Part shown: one piece after another, positions 1 through 6,932 of the stretch
How the letters are laid out: each line of letters starts with the position of its first letter
Position numbering within the stretch: the stretch's first letter is position 1
NCBI GenBank assembly: GCA_964549745.1
Contig: CAZJWP010000093.1
Span: 1-9,372 of the forward strand
Source: J089 sp964549745
GTDB lineage: Bacteria; Fidelibacterota; Marinisomatia; Marinisomatales; J089
DNA length: 9,372 nt
Direction of reading: 5' to 3'
Made by a program: the position numbers and the translations under genes
The notes under the pieces: generated by a model
Told to the model about the DNA's origin: nothing
Seen by the model: the letters and a program-made list of their open reading frames with translations, nothing else
Database searches by the model: none

Positions 1-947
1 ATTGCCGCCAGGGTAAATTGGACACAACTATCACAGTCTGTACTTCTAAAATCGAAGATACAGATAACAGGTTGAATATTCGTATTCTGGATAAATCTTT
101 AACCCCTGTTAGAAACATCCCGATTACAATTCATGCTGAAGAAGGTTTGCCTATCGTTCGGGTTTTCCCATCGCGATGGGTATTGCTCCTGTATCCTGTC
201 GACCAATCCTATCGATGGTTCTCCCCATCCGGAATTCAAACACCTGGGAGCCTGTTCAAAAACTCACGGTACAATCTTGAGAAAAAGATACTCACCGCCA
301 ATTCTGGAAAAGTATTATATACAACGAACATGCAATCCGCCCAACTGGAAAATCAGAACTCCGTTTCCATTTTTAGATGGGACGCAGGACAAACCCCCGA
401 TTCCCTTGGATCGGTTCCGATAACTGTTCCCTATGATTTCCAGGTCAACGGCTCGGTTGCTTACGTGTTGGGATCACGGTTTTCCACGCCGGAATCTCAA
501 CCCCAATCACGGATTTGCACTTTCGATTTAATGCATCATACGCTTCTAAACAGTATCCCGATTCAAGGTATCCCCAGGCAATTCGTTTATCAGAAAAATC
601 TACTCTATTGCATATACGATTCCCATATCAAAATTTATAATGCGGTTACCGGGGAAAGTATTTCAACGATTGATCTTCAGTCTGATCGGTATATTCAAAA
701 AGCCCGCCTGTTTGACAAATCATTAAGGATTGTTACTTCCTCTATACCTTCGGTATCACCGTCCGGTGTTGTTTATTCTGATTTTGAGCTGGTATCGATT
801 AATACGACTGACAGGAAAATGCAGTCGGTGAAACTTATCATTCCCAAGACTTCTCAATTGCATTGCCTATTCTCTTCAAAGTCGGATAGACTTCGTATCG
901 TCACCTCCGATTCTGTGTATGAATATCAACTCCCGGCACTGCCATGA
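1..947 (+). CDS. beta-propeller-like hypothetical protein (5' partial)
   Basis: The reading frame is open to the left edge (first full codon at 3). The only candidate start near the edge is a TTG at 18, and the first in-frame ATG lies about 105 codons further in, so the true start is almost certainly outside the window. The visible ~310 residues are rich in short beta-strand patterns typical of WD40/YVTN-like propellers, for example FDLMHHTLLNSIPI and IKIYNAVTGESISTIDL (about residues 169-182 and 204-220, counted from the TTG at 18). I see no catalytic motif and no membrane segment in the visible part. The stop overlaps the next gene's start as ATGA (944-947), so it belongs to the same operon as the secreted peptidase. 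Its role is unknown; a scaffold or binding protein for the envelope enzymes downstream is only a guess. The propeller assignment rests on strand pattern and could be wrong. Confidence 0.75.
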   Translation, partial: CRQGKLDTTITVCTSKIEDTDNRLNIRILDKSLTPVRNIPITIHAEEGLPIVRVFPSRWVLLLYPVDQSYRWFSPSGIQTPGSLFKNSRYNLEKKILTANSGKVLYTTNMQSAQLENQNSVSIFRWDAGQTPDSLGSVPITVPYDFQVNGSVAYVLGSRFSTPESQPQSRICTFDLMHHTLLNSIPIQGIPRQFVYQKNLLYCIYDSHIKIYNAVTGESISTIDLQSDRYIQKARLFDKSLRIVTSSIPSVSPSGVVYSDFELVSINTTDRKMQSVKLIIPKTSQLHCLFSSKSDRLRIVTSDSVYEYQLPALP

Positions 948-3007
948 GGCGAGCGGTCATCCTTTTTACCCTACTGATAAATTATCTGACAGCCCAATTC
1001 TATTCCTGGCCCTGCCCGCCCTTTGATGAGCAACACTGGATCAACGCTACATTCTGCGAATGCCGGGAAGGCACAAGCGGCGATATTGATCATTTCCATG
1101 ATGGCGTGGACATTAATCTGGCCGGTGGAAATCCGGTTTATTCTGTCATAGATGGAACCGTTACAAGTATTGGCACACCCGGCGATTATGGAATCAACTC
1201 CTGGGTGAGAGTAGGACGGTACGCCTATGTGCACGTGAATCCAAATCCGGCACTTCATGTCGGTTCAACCGTTACGGCGGATGTGACGATACTGGGCTGG
1301 ACCAATTCCTGGAACCACATCCATTTCAAGGATGGTAATCCGGGATCAGAAATCAATCCTATTCGATTGGATGGAGGCTTATCTCCATTGGAGGATCTTT
1401 ATAATCCAACCGTGGAAGACATCCGATTTTATATTGATGGAACCACTACGGAATTCACGTCCGGTTCAGTCTATGGGAATGTTGATATCGTAAGCAAGGC
1501 TTCAGATCGAACAGATGACGGTCCCATCGGTGGAAATAACGGCATATTAAAAATTGGGTACGAAGTATTTGATTCGACCGGCCAGGTTATGCATACTTTC
1601 TCGGCACCTTTCAACTTTACTCAGATTCCGGTTACCGATTCCTATATTCATAACGTTTACGCGTCCGGTTCAAATACCAGTACCTATCGATACATCGTTA
1701 CGAATCATTTAACCGGAAACAATAAACTGAATGTTTCCGATTGGCCGCACGGAACGTACATTGCAAGAGTTGTGACCTGGGATGCGTATTTAAATGTAGA
1801 TACCCTTGAACGTGTGTTCAGTGTTTCCGAAAACGATATTACAGCCCCGGCGCCGCCTATTTTATCATCTGTTATCCCGTCAGGCAATGGATTTCAGCTG
1901 AATTGGCAATCCAATTCCGAACCAGACCTGGCAAGTTATCGATTGTATTTCAGTTATAATATGGATGAATGGTATATGTTTGATGATTTCGATGCAACCA
2001 CCACACAATTCACCGCACAATCGTTCAATTCGGGAGCTACTTTATACTTGAAGATAACGGCTCTGGACAATGCCCCATTTCCGAATGAAAGCGAGCCCTC
2101 TGAGGCGCTCCCGTTTCGGAAAAATGATGTGAACCGTTTCCTGATTTTCGATGAACAAGCTTCTAATCCACCGGAAGTTTTTCCTGCTGATATTGCCGCT
2201 CTCATACCGGGATGGGATTATGGTATTACAACCGTAAAGGATAGCATACCGGCAGATTTGGATTTAAACGAAGTCGATGGCATCATTTTTCTTTCCGGTC
2301 GTCAAATCACAAGTTCAATTGACTCATCGCTTTCTGCAAAAATCGCTTCCACTCCAACCTGGAGTCTGGGATCACGGTCTGCCGAATTCCTTTCCGGCGA
2401 CAGTCTGCTCACACAACAATTTCAATCCTGGTCGGTCTGGCCGGATATAAAAGTCCGCGATTCTCAATATTTGGAAGGTTCCAGCGGTACTCTCTTTGAA
2501 AACTACCATCGGACTTTAACCCTCACCGACTCTTTACAAACCATAAGCGCAAATACAGCTAATATCGTACTTACGGACGATCAAAGCCGGCCGGTTGGAG
2601 CCTGGCAGGATTCTTTGCTGATTACAAATATCAACTGGTCCTGGCTTGGATTATCAGCACAGAGAGGATTGATTAACCGGATTACAGGCACATTTTTCCC
2701 TACAGCGAAAATCACGCCAACGCCTGAAATACCTGCCGATTTTTCCCTTCGGTTCTATCCGAATCCCTTCAATCCCAACGGAATAATATTGGTTCATACC
2801 GGAAATCAGATATCCCAAATTGAATTGATTGATCTCCTTGGACGTCAACTTTACCACCGGTCTCTTCCGGCCCAACCGGAAATCCAACGATTTCAGATTC
2901 CTTCTCAACCTATTTCACTATTACCTTCAGGCGTTTATATTTTGAAGCTGTCATCGGCTTCGGACCCTCAGAAATTTGTCACACAAAAAATGGTACTGTT
3001 GAAATGA
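944..3007 (+). CDS. secreted M23 (LytM-type) metallopeptidase with T9SS C-terminal sorting domain
   Basis: A 687-residue exported zinc peptidase, predicted to cut peptidoglycan peptide bridges or another glycine-rich substrate. Residues 1-17 form a Sec signal peptide (MRRAVILFTLLINYLTA). The M23 domain spans about 45-150 and keeps both signature motifs: HxGxD as HDGVD (H52, D56) and HxH as HIH (H125, H127), giving the expected zinc ligands H52, D56 and H127. Residues 160-295 look like a beta-sandwich, and 300-390 resembles fibronectin type III. Residues 398-580 look like an alpha/beta Rossmann or glutamine-amidotransferase-like fold of uncertain function. The C-terminal ~88 residues are a type A T9SS sorting domain (FYPNPFNP near 604-611, then IELIDLLGRQLY, GVYILKL and a final KMVLLK). 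In T9SS this domain is cleaved and the protein is released or anchored at the cell surface. Three cysteines (24, 38, 40) lie near the mature N-terminus. The start overlaps the previous stop (ATGA) and has no Shine-Dalgarno, suggesting translational coupling. Confidence 0.9.
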   Translation: MRRAVILFTLLINYLTAQFYSWPCPPFDEQHWINATFCECREGTSGDIDHFHDGVDINLAGGNPVYSVIDGTVTSIGTPGDYGINSWVRVGRYAYVHVNPNPALHVGSTVTADVTILGWTNSWNHIHFKDGNPGSEINPIRLDGGLSPLEDLYNPTVEDIRFYIDGTTTEFTSGSVYGNVDIVSKASDRTDDGPIGGNNGILKIGYEVFDSTGQVMHTFSAPFNFTQIPVTDSYIHNVYASGSNTSTYRYIVTNHLTGNNKLNVSDWPHGTYIARVVTWDAYLNVDTLERVFSVSENDITAPAPPILSSVIPSGNGFQLNWQSNSEPDLASYRLYFSYNMDEWYMFDDFDATTTQFTAQSFNSGATLYLKITALDNAPFPNESEPSEALPFRKNDVNRFLIFDEQASNPPEVFPADIAALIPGWDYGITTVKDSIPADLDLNEVDGIIFLSGRQITSSIDSSLSAKIASTPTWSLGSRSAEFLSGDSLLTQQFQSWSVWPDIKVRDSQYLEGSSGTLFENYHRTLTLTDSLQTISANTANIVLTDDQSRPVGAWQDSLLITNINWSWLGLSAQRGLINRITGTFFPTAKITPTPEIPADFSLRFYPNPFNPNGIILVHTGNQISQIELIDLLGRQLYHRSLPAQPEIQRFQIPSQPISLLPSGVYILKLSSASDPQKFVTQKMVLLK

Positions 3008-4461
3008 CTCGATTAAAAACGCGGCTTTTTCCTTTTTTCTTGTTTCTGATTTTTGGTTGTGCAAACCATCACCCCCTGATTACGGAAACAGGCCATTCCA
3101 GCCTGGCACGCCGAATCCACCGTGAAATCCTGAATTCCGGTTTAACACCGAATATGGGAGTCCGTGTGGTTTCCCTGAAAACCGGAAAAACGCTTTATGC
3201 TTTCAACGCCGATCACCTGTTCATGCCTGCCAGCAATAACAAGATTTTCACGTCTACCGCTGCCTTACATTATCTGGGGCCGCAATTCCATTTTGTCACC
3301 CGGACTTTCGCCGATAGTTCGGCGATCACGGCCGGATCACGAACCTTGGGACATTTGGCGCTTAAAGGCGATGGCGATCCGGATCTCACCGTTGATCAAC
3401 TTCGCGATTTGGCCAATCGCCTGGCAGGGAAATTTGACAGAATAGACACCCTGTTATTAGACGACACTGTTCTGGATACCGTTCGTCAGGGGAACGGCTG
3501 GATGTGGGATGAAGGTCCCTGGTGGTACGCTGCTCAGATTGACGCCCTAACTTTAAATGACAATTGCATCGATTTTACTGTTTCCCCTTCTGATTCCGGT
3601 CAGACGCCAAATGTGGCTTATTTCCCGGAAACCAAATACATCACCTTTGAAAACCATGCTGTTACCGTTAAGGATACGGTGGATTTTGAACCCTGGGAAA
3701 TCACCCGCGACTGGATGAACCAATCCAATGCGTTTGAAATGACTGGGGAAATTATGGCCGATGCCAAAGAATCGACTGTTTACCGGAATATTGAAAATCC
3801 GGCCCGGTTTACCGGAACAGTTTTTCAGGAATTGCTTACGGAAGCCGGGGTAAAAGTCGGTTCCGTCATTCGCATGGATTCGGTCTCTTCCCGGGATGTC
3901 GCCGTGGATAGCATTGTCTCCAAATCCCTGAGCGAATCCGTACACAATCTTATGAAAGTGAGCGACAATCTTACCGCCGAACTGCTGGTCAAAACGATCG
4001 GGCGCGAAGTGTTCGGGGAGCCGGGGACCTGGAAAAATGGACTCACCGCCATAAAAACATACTTGCAAGACAGCGTTGGCGTTGACACGACCCGTCACGT
4101 CCTGGCCGATGGTTCCGGTGTCAGCCGTTATAATCTGACCTCACCTTATGAATTGACCGAAGTCTTGCGTCATAATTATTCTGATTTTACCCTAAACGCC
4201 GAATTCATGTCCGCTCTGCCAACCGGCGGTTGGGACGGTACCCTGAAACATCGCATGAACGCCCCTTTGTTCGATCGCCGGATCCGCGCCAAAACCGGAA
4301 CGCTCTCCGGAACCAGTTGTCTCTCCGGTTATGCTTATCCGCTCAAAGGCGATCCGGTCGCTTTTTCCATCATGATGAATGGGTATATTGGTAGTTCTCA
4401 TCCATATCAACAGTTGCAGGATCGGATCTGCTACCAAATCTTAAAATCAGCCGCTGAATGA
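3004..4461 (+). CDS. dacB: D-alanyl-D-alanine carboxypeptidase/endopeptidase, PBP4 type (S13), lipoprotein
   Basis: A 485-residue serine penicillin-binding protein of the S13 family, which removes the terminal D-Ala of stem peptides and cuts D-Ala-mDAP cross-links in the periplasm. All three active-site motifs are present: SxxK as SNNK (S77, K80), SxN as SDN (S320, N322) and KTG (430-432, in RAKTGTLSG). The family-typical GDGDPDLT segment is at 122-129, and the large region between motifs 1 and 2 matches the extra domains of PBP4. Residues 1-19 look like a lipoprotein signal (FLFLIFGC, C19). The lipobox is imperfect (I-F-G-C), but Cys19 directly follows the hydrophobic stretch, so membrane anchoring is likely. 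The start overlaps the M23 stop as ATGA (3004-3007), and its stop overlaps the next start the same way. The symbol follows E. coli dacB (PBP4), not the S11-family dacB of Bacillus. Confidence 0.95.
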   Translation: MTRLKTRLFPFFLFLIFGCANHHPLITETGHSSLARRIHREILNSGLTPNMGVRVVSLKTGKTLYAFNADHLFMPASNNKIFTSTAALHYLGPQFHFVTRTFADSSAITAGSRTLGHLALKGDGDPDLTVDQLRDLANRLAGKFDRIDTLLLDDTVLDTVRQGNGWMWDEGPWWYAAQIDALTLNDNCIDFTVSPSDSGQTPNVAYFPETKYITFENHAVTVKDTVDFEPWEITRDWMNQSNAFEMTGEIMADAKESTVYRNIENPARFTGTVFQELLTEAGVKVGSVIRMDSVSSRDVAVDSIVSKSLSESVHNLMKVSDNLTAELLVKTIGREVFGEPGTWKNGLTAIKTYLQDSVGVDTTRHVLADGSGVSRYNLTSPYELTEVLRHNYSDFTLNAEFMSALPTGGWDGTLKHRMNAPLFDRRIRAKTGTLSGTSCLSGYAYPLKGDPVAFSIMMNGYIGSSHPYQQLQDRICYQILKSAAE

Positions 4462-5390
4462 TGCTTAAACCCAAAGCGCTTCCCGATGGTGGAACGATCG
4501 GGATTATCACTCCCTCCTACTGGTTTAAAGAAGAATACTTTCAAAGGACTATCCCTTATTTCGAAGATCGCGGCTATCGCGTTAAACGCGGCCCGACCAC
4601 AACAAAACAACTTCATCAATATGCAGGAACACCGGAAGAACGTGTAAAGGATATCCACGACTTCTTTGTTGATCCTGAAGTGGATGCTATTATTTGCGGG
4701 CGCGGCGGTTACGGCGCCAATCGTGTGTTCCCCTTATTGGATTTCGATCTGATCCGATCCCATCCCAAAATATTTATGGGATACAGTGACATCACCGCTT
4801 TCCTTACCTCAATCTCTACCAACACAGAACTGGTGACATTTCACGGTCCCATGCTGGCCACGTTCAAAGAAGAATACGTCCCGTATGATATGGATTACCT
4901 GGTCAAAGTTCTATCCGGAGAATTCCCGGTGCGAATTGAAGCGCCAAAGGATTTGCCGATCCATGTATTGAAGCCGGGCGTTGCCGAAGGTCCGCTCTGG
5001 GGCGGAAATATTTCACTAATCATGGATCGGTTGTGCACTTCGGATGAACTGAAAACAGACGACACAATTCTATTTCTGGAGGATATCGGCGAATATTATT
5101 ACGCCTTCGACCGGATGCTGCTTCACTATCGCCGCACCGGCGCCCTGGATCGCATCCGCGGACTGATTATTGGTGAACTGGTGGATATGAAAGACCAGGA
5201 AATTCCCTTCGGCAAAACCACCGATGAAATTGTGATGGACATCTGCGGCGACCTTGATATTCCTATCATCACCAATTTCCCATGCGGGCATGGAAAATAC
5301 CAGGCGACGTTGCCCATTTCAGTCCCGGTTCGGTTAAATGCCGATTCGAAAGCTCCATCACTTGAATTTCTGGAATCACCTGTAAGCTGA
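4458..5390 (+). CDS. ldcA: L,D-carboxypeptidase (S66 family), murein peptide recycling
   Basis: A 310-residue enzyme of the usual S66 length that removes the terminal D-Ala from tetrapeptides (L,D bond), normally in the cytoplasm during peptidoglycan recycling. The Ser-Glu-His triad is visible: S110 in FMGYSDITAF, E208 in LFLEDIGE and H278 in PCGHGKYQATLPI. Further family landmarks are GIITPS (15-20), ICGRGGYGANRV (79-90), FHGPM (128-132) and GPLWGGNISLI (178-188). There is no signal peptide, which fits a cytoplasmic enzyme. The ATG at 4458 overlaps the dacB stop (TGA 4459-4461) and is followed at once by a second ATG at 4461; either could be used. There is no Shine-Dalgarno, so translation is probably coupled to dacB. 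It is the last gene of the operon. S66 also includes microcin-immunity MccF-like proteins, but the peptidoglycan neighbours favour LdcA. Confidence 0.93.
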   Translation: MMLKPKALPDGGTIGIITPSYWFKEEYFQRTIPYFEDRGYRVKRGPTTTKQLHQYAGTPEERVKDIHDFFVDPEVDAIICGRGGYGANRVFPLLDFDLIRSHPKIFMGYSDITAFLTSISTNTELVTFHGPMLATFKEEYVPYDMDYLVKVLSGEFPVRIEAPKDLPIHVLKPGVAEGPLWGGNISLIMDRLCTSDELKTDDTILFLEDIGEYYYAFDRMLLHYRRTGALDRIRGLIIGELVDMKDQEIPFGKTTDEIVMDICGDLDIPIITNFPCGHGKYQATLPISVPVRLNADSKAPSLEFLESPVS

Positions 5391-5495
5391 GATTGTGAAA
5401 TATCCGGAAATACTGAACCGTTTTTGTTCATTTTACTTTTATTGTACCGTTTATGTTCATTTGACAAATACTGTACTTATTTAACACAATTATCC
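5391..5495. promoter_or_regulatory. AT-rich intergenic region with probable operator/promoter
   Basis: This is the gap between the ldcA stop and the SatD-like ORF. Most of it is the 29-base-period repeat array listed separately. A consensus -35-like TTGACA lies at 5461-5466, with a weak -10-like CACAAT at 5485-5490 (18-base spacing). That would place transcription start almost at the ATG at 5496, so the promoter call is tentative; it also uses the sigma70 consensus, which differs from the Bacteroidota consensus. I see no convincing hairpin-plus-T-run terminator after ldcA: the TTTTTG at 5421 follows only a three-base CGG/CCG pairing. Confidence 0.35.
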
Positions 5496-5497
5496 AT
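5411..5497 (+). repeat. 29-base-period tandem repeats (two clear copies, one degenerate)
   Basis: The units start at 5411, 5440 and 5469. Units 1 and 2 match at 22 of 29 bases by eye and share an 18/20 core (ACCGTTT, T or A, TGTTCATTT, T or G, AC) at 5417-5436 and 5446-5465. Unit 3 begins TACTGTAC in the same phase but then diverges (about 15 of 29 against unit 2). Each of the first two cores is a near-palindrome: TGAAC-N7-GTTCA at 5414-5430, and TGTAC-N7-GTTCA at 5443-5459. Tandem palindromic sites just upstream of a start codon are typical of an operator array. A 29-base step is just under three helical turns, so the sites would lie roughly on one face of the DNA. Confidence 0.6.
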
Positions 5498-5720
5498 GAA
5501 ATACTTTGCACTCACCGCTGATATTGTTCAATCACGTAGTCAACAAAATCGGAATGAATTACAAAAAAACATTGCCGCCGTTTTAAAGCAGATCAACGAA
5601 AAACAAAATTTCCTCATTTCTCCCTACACAATTACAATTAGTGATGACAACCATCAATTGGAGTTCACTTCTCATCTCGATTATCGTGATACATCTGATC
5701 ATTTATTGGATAGAAAATAG
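5496..5720 (+). pseudogene. truncated SatD-family-like ORF (74 codons)
   Basis: The ATG at 5496 opens a protein beginning MKYFALTADIVQSR, followed by an amphipathic helix (RNELQKNIAAVLKQIN) and then ISPYTITISDD. This follows the N-terminal pattern of SatD-family proteins: a hydrophobic strand, ADIVxSR, a helix ending in iN, then a TIT-GDEFQ strand. SatD proteins are usually around 200 residues; here the GDEFQ-like position reads SDDNHQ and the frame stops about 20 residues later, so it is probably a decayed or internally deleted copy. In-frame codons run back to 5424, but they cross the repeat array and encode an unlike, Leu-rich segment, so I start at 5496. No Shine-Dalgarno is visible. The cellular role of SatD is not established. 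A small expressed protein cannot be excluded. Confidence 0.45.
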
Positions 5721-5793
5721 AGTTATAGAAATCAAATATAAATGCAGTCAGGTTAATCCAATAGTCAAAACCGAAAGGTTATAGGAAACAATT
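5721..5793. promoter_or_regulatory. short leader upstream of spmA
   Basis: These are 73 AT-rich bases between the SatD-like stop and spmA. A TATAAAT at 5737-5743 could be a -10 element, but I find no matching -35 at normal spacing. An AGGA at 5783-5786 lies 7 bases before the spmA ATG and serves as its ribosome-binding site. No terminator is visible. Because ldcA ends about 400 bases upstream, spmAB probably has its own promoter in this gap or shares the one before the SatD-like ORF. Confidence 0.3.
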
Positions 5794-6390
5794 ATGCTGA
5801 ATTACATCTGGTTCGGAATGATGCTCATCGGTGTGATCGCCGGAATCATCACCGGAAACATTGATGCGGTGACGCAAGCCGCTATCGATATGGCGAAAAC
5901 GGGTGTGGAGATTGCCATTGGTTTGATCGGGATCATGGCGCTTTGGCTGGGCGTTATGAAAATCGCTGAAGAATCAGGACTGATCCGCATCATCGCCCGG
6001 GGATTACGCCCGATCACCGTTTGGCTCTTCCCGGACGTTCCGCCCGACCACCCGGCGATTGGTTCCATTATTCTAAATATGGCCGCCAATGTATTGGGAT
6101 TGGGAAATGCAGCGACTCCATTGGGTTTGAAAGCCATGGAAGAACTCCAGGAATTGAACCCCAAAAAAGACACAGCCACGAATGCCATGGCCACCTTTTT
6201 GGCGATTAATACAAGTTCGGTTCAGCTCATTTTGCCTGCCACCGTCGTTGGACTTATGGGCGTTGTGTCCAACCAGATTTTTATCACCACAATTATTGCC
6301 ACCTCGATTTCTACGATTACAGCCGTAATTGCAGTAAAATTATTAGCGAAGATGAAACGCTTCCGGATTGAGGAGGTGCCCAATGCTTGA
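5794..6390 (+). CDS. spmA: spore maturation protein A-like membrane protein (nucleoside-recognition/Gate domain)
   Basis: A 198-residue inner-membrane protein of the SpmA family, the usual size. Likely membrane segments are at about 4-22, 36-57, 88-108, 133-156 and 161-184. Family landmarks include the conserved helical hairpin GSIILNMAANVLGLGNAATP (90-109), the preceding LRPITVWLFPDVPPDHPA (71-88) and FLAINTSSVQLILPAT (135-150). SpmA and SpmB act together; in Bacillus and Clostridium they are needed for spore core dehydration, but homologs are widespread in non-spore-formers, where their role is unknown (transport has been suggested from the Gate domain). The ATG has an AGGA ribosome-binding site 7 bases upstream. 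The last 8 bases overlap the start of spmB, so the two are translated together. Confidence 0.93.
   Translation: MLNYIWFGMMLIGVIAGIITGNIDAVTQAAIDMAKTGVEIAIGLIGIMALWLGVMKIAEESGLIRIIARGLRPITVWLFPDVPPDHPAIGSIILNMAANVLGLGNAATPLGLKAMEELQELNPKKDTATNAMATFLAINTSSVQLILPATVVGLMGVVSNQIFITTIIATSISTITAVIAVKLLAKMKRFRIEEVPNA
6371..6378 (+). promoter_or_regulatory. strong Shine-Dalgarno for spmB, inside spmA
   Basis: AGGAGGTG lies 4 bases before the ATG at 6383 and is the best Shine-Dalgarno match attached to a gene in this window. It settles the spmB start: an in-frame TTG at 6368 sits upstream of or against this site and cannot be the start it serves. Its position in the last codons of spmA suggests coupled but independently strong initiation of spmB. 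Confidence 0.8.
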
Positions 6391-6928
6391 GTCTGTCATC
6401 GGTGGAATTAACGCTGCCGCCAAATACATCATTCCCGGATTGATCGTTATCATTCCGGCGTATGGGCTTATGAAAAAAGTGAAGGTTTATGAAGTCTTTG
6501 TGGAAGGCGCAAAAGACGGATTCAAAATTGGTGTACGTATCATTCCGTACCTGGTGGCTATTTTAGTGGCGATCGGGATGTTCCGCGCTTCCGGAGCGCT
6601 GGATTTGCTCCTTCATTTCCTGTCTCCGGTTCTAAATGCCATCGGTTTCCCGCCGGAAAACGTTCCTTTGGCGCTCATGCGGCCCTTGAGCGGAAGCGGT
6701 TCGCTGGGATTGTTAACCGACCTTGTCAACCATTATGGAGCCGATTCGATCTTTGCCAAGATTGGCGCGACCATGTTCGGTTCCACCGAAACCACCTTCT
6801 ACGTGTTAGCGGTTTACTTCGGTTCAGTCGGCGTTACAAAGAGTCGTCATGCACTGGCTGCCGGACTGATTGCTGATGCAGCGGGGATTCTCAGCGCTGT
6901 CTATATTTGCCGGTTTATCTTTGGATAA
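6383..6928 (+). CDS. spmB: spore maturation protein B-like membrane protein (nucleoside-recognition/Gate domain)
   Basis: A 181-residue partner of SpmA and the usual size. Likely membrane segments are at about 16-30, 50-68, 72-88, 127-150 and 155-180. Family landmarks are VYEVFVEGAKDGFKIGVRI (35-53), MRPLSGSGSLGLL (99-111) and GSTETTFYVLAVYFGSVGV (133-151). The start is the ATG at 6383, not the in-frame TTG at 6368, because AGGAGGTG ends 4 bases before the ATG. It overlaps the end of spmA by 8 bases (ATGCTTGA). In many Bacteroidota SpmA and SpmB are one fused protein; here they are separate, as in Bacillus. The function in a diderm non-spore-former is unknown; with dacB and ldcA close by, a link to envelope or cell-wall physiology is a fair inference. 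The stop lies 4 bases from the stop of the convergent gene. Confidence 0.93.
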   Translation: MLESVIGGINAAAKYIIPGLIVIIPAYGLMKKVKVYEVFVEGAKDGFKIGVRIIPYLVAILVAIGMFRASGALDLLLHFLSPVLNAIGFPPENVPLALMRPLSGSGSLGLLTDLVNHYGADSIFAKIGATMFGSTETTFYVLAVYFGSVGVTKSRHALAAGLIADAAGILSAVYICRFIFG

Positions 6929-6932
6929 GCGC

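Noticed and set aside
18..20. TTG as the true start of the first gene
   Set aside because: The frame is open to the left edge, no ribosome-binding site precedes the TTG, and the propeller-like pattern begins immediately; the gene is better read as cut by the window.
3553..4098. Long minus-strand ORF inside dacB
   Set aside because: It lies wholly opposite a gene with all three S13 motifs, and its translation has no recognisable domain; it is a shadow frame.
5391..5430. Rho-independent terminator after ldcA
   Set aside because: The T run at 5421-5425 follows only a three-base complementary pair; no stable stem can be drawn.
5126..5467. Minus-strand ORF extending from inside ldcA into the intergenic repeats
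   Set aside because: Most of it is antisense to the conserved C-terminal half of ldcA, including the His278 region; it has no ribosome-binding site and no family resemblance.
5424..5495. N-terminal extension of the SatD-like ORF (24 extra codons)
   Set aside because: It translates the tandem repeat array into a Leu/Cys-rich segment unlike SatD; the ATG at 5496 begins the family-like MKYFALTADIV.
5411..5497. CRISPR array
   Set aside because: The repeats are directly adjacent with a 29-base period and no unique spacers of normal length; there are only two good copies and no cas genes.
6368..6382. TTG start giving a 186-residue SpmB
   Set aside because: The codons between 6368 and 6383 contain the AGGAGGTG ribosome-binding site itself; the ATG at 6383 is correctly spaced and the protein then has the normal SpmB N-terminus.
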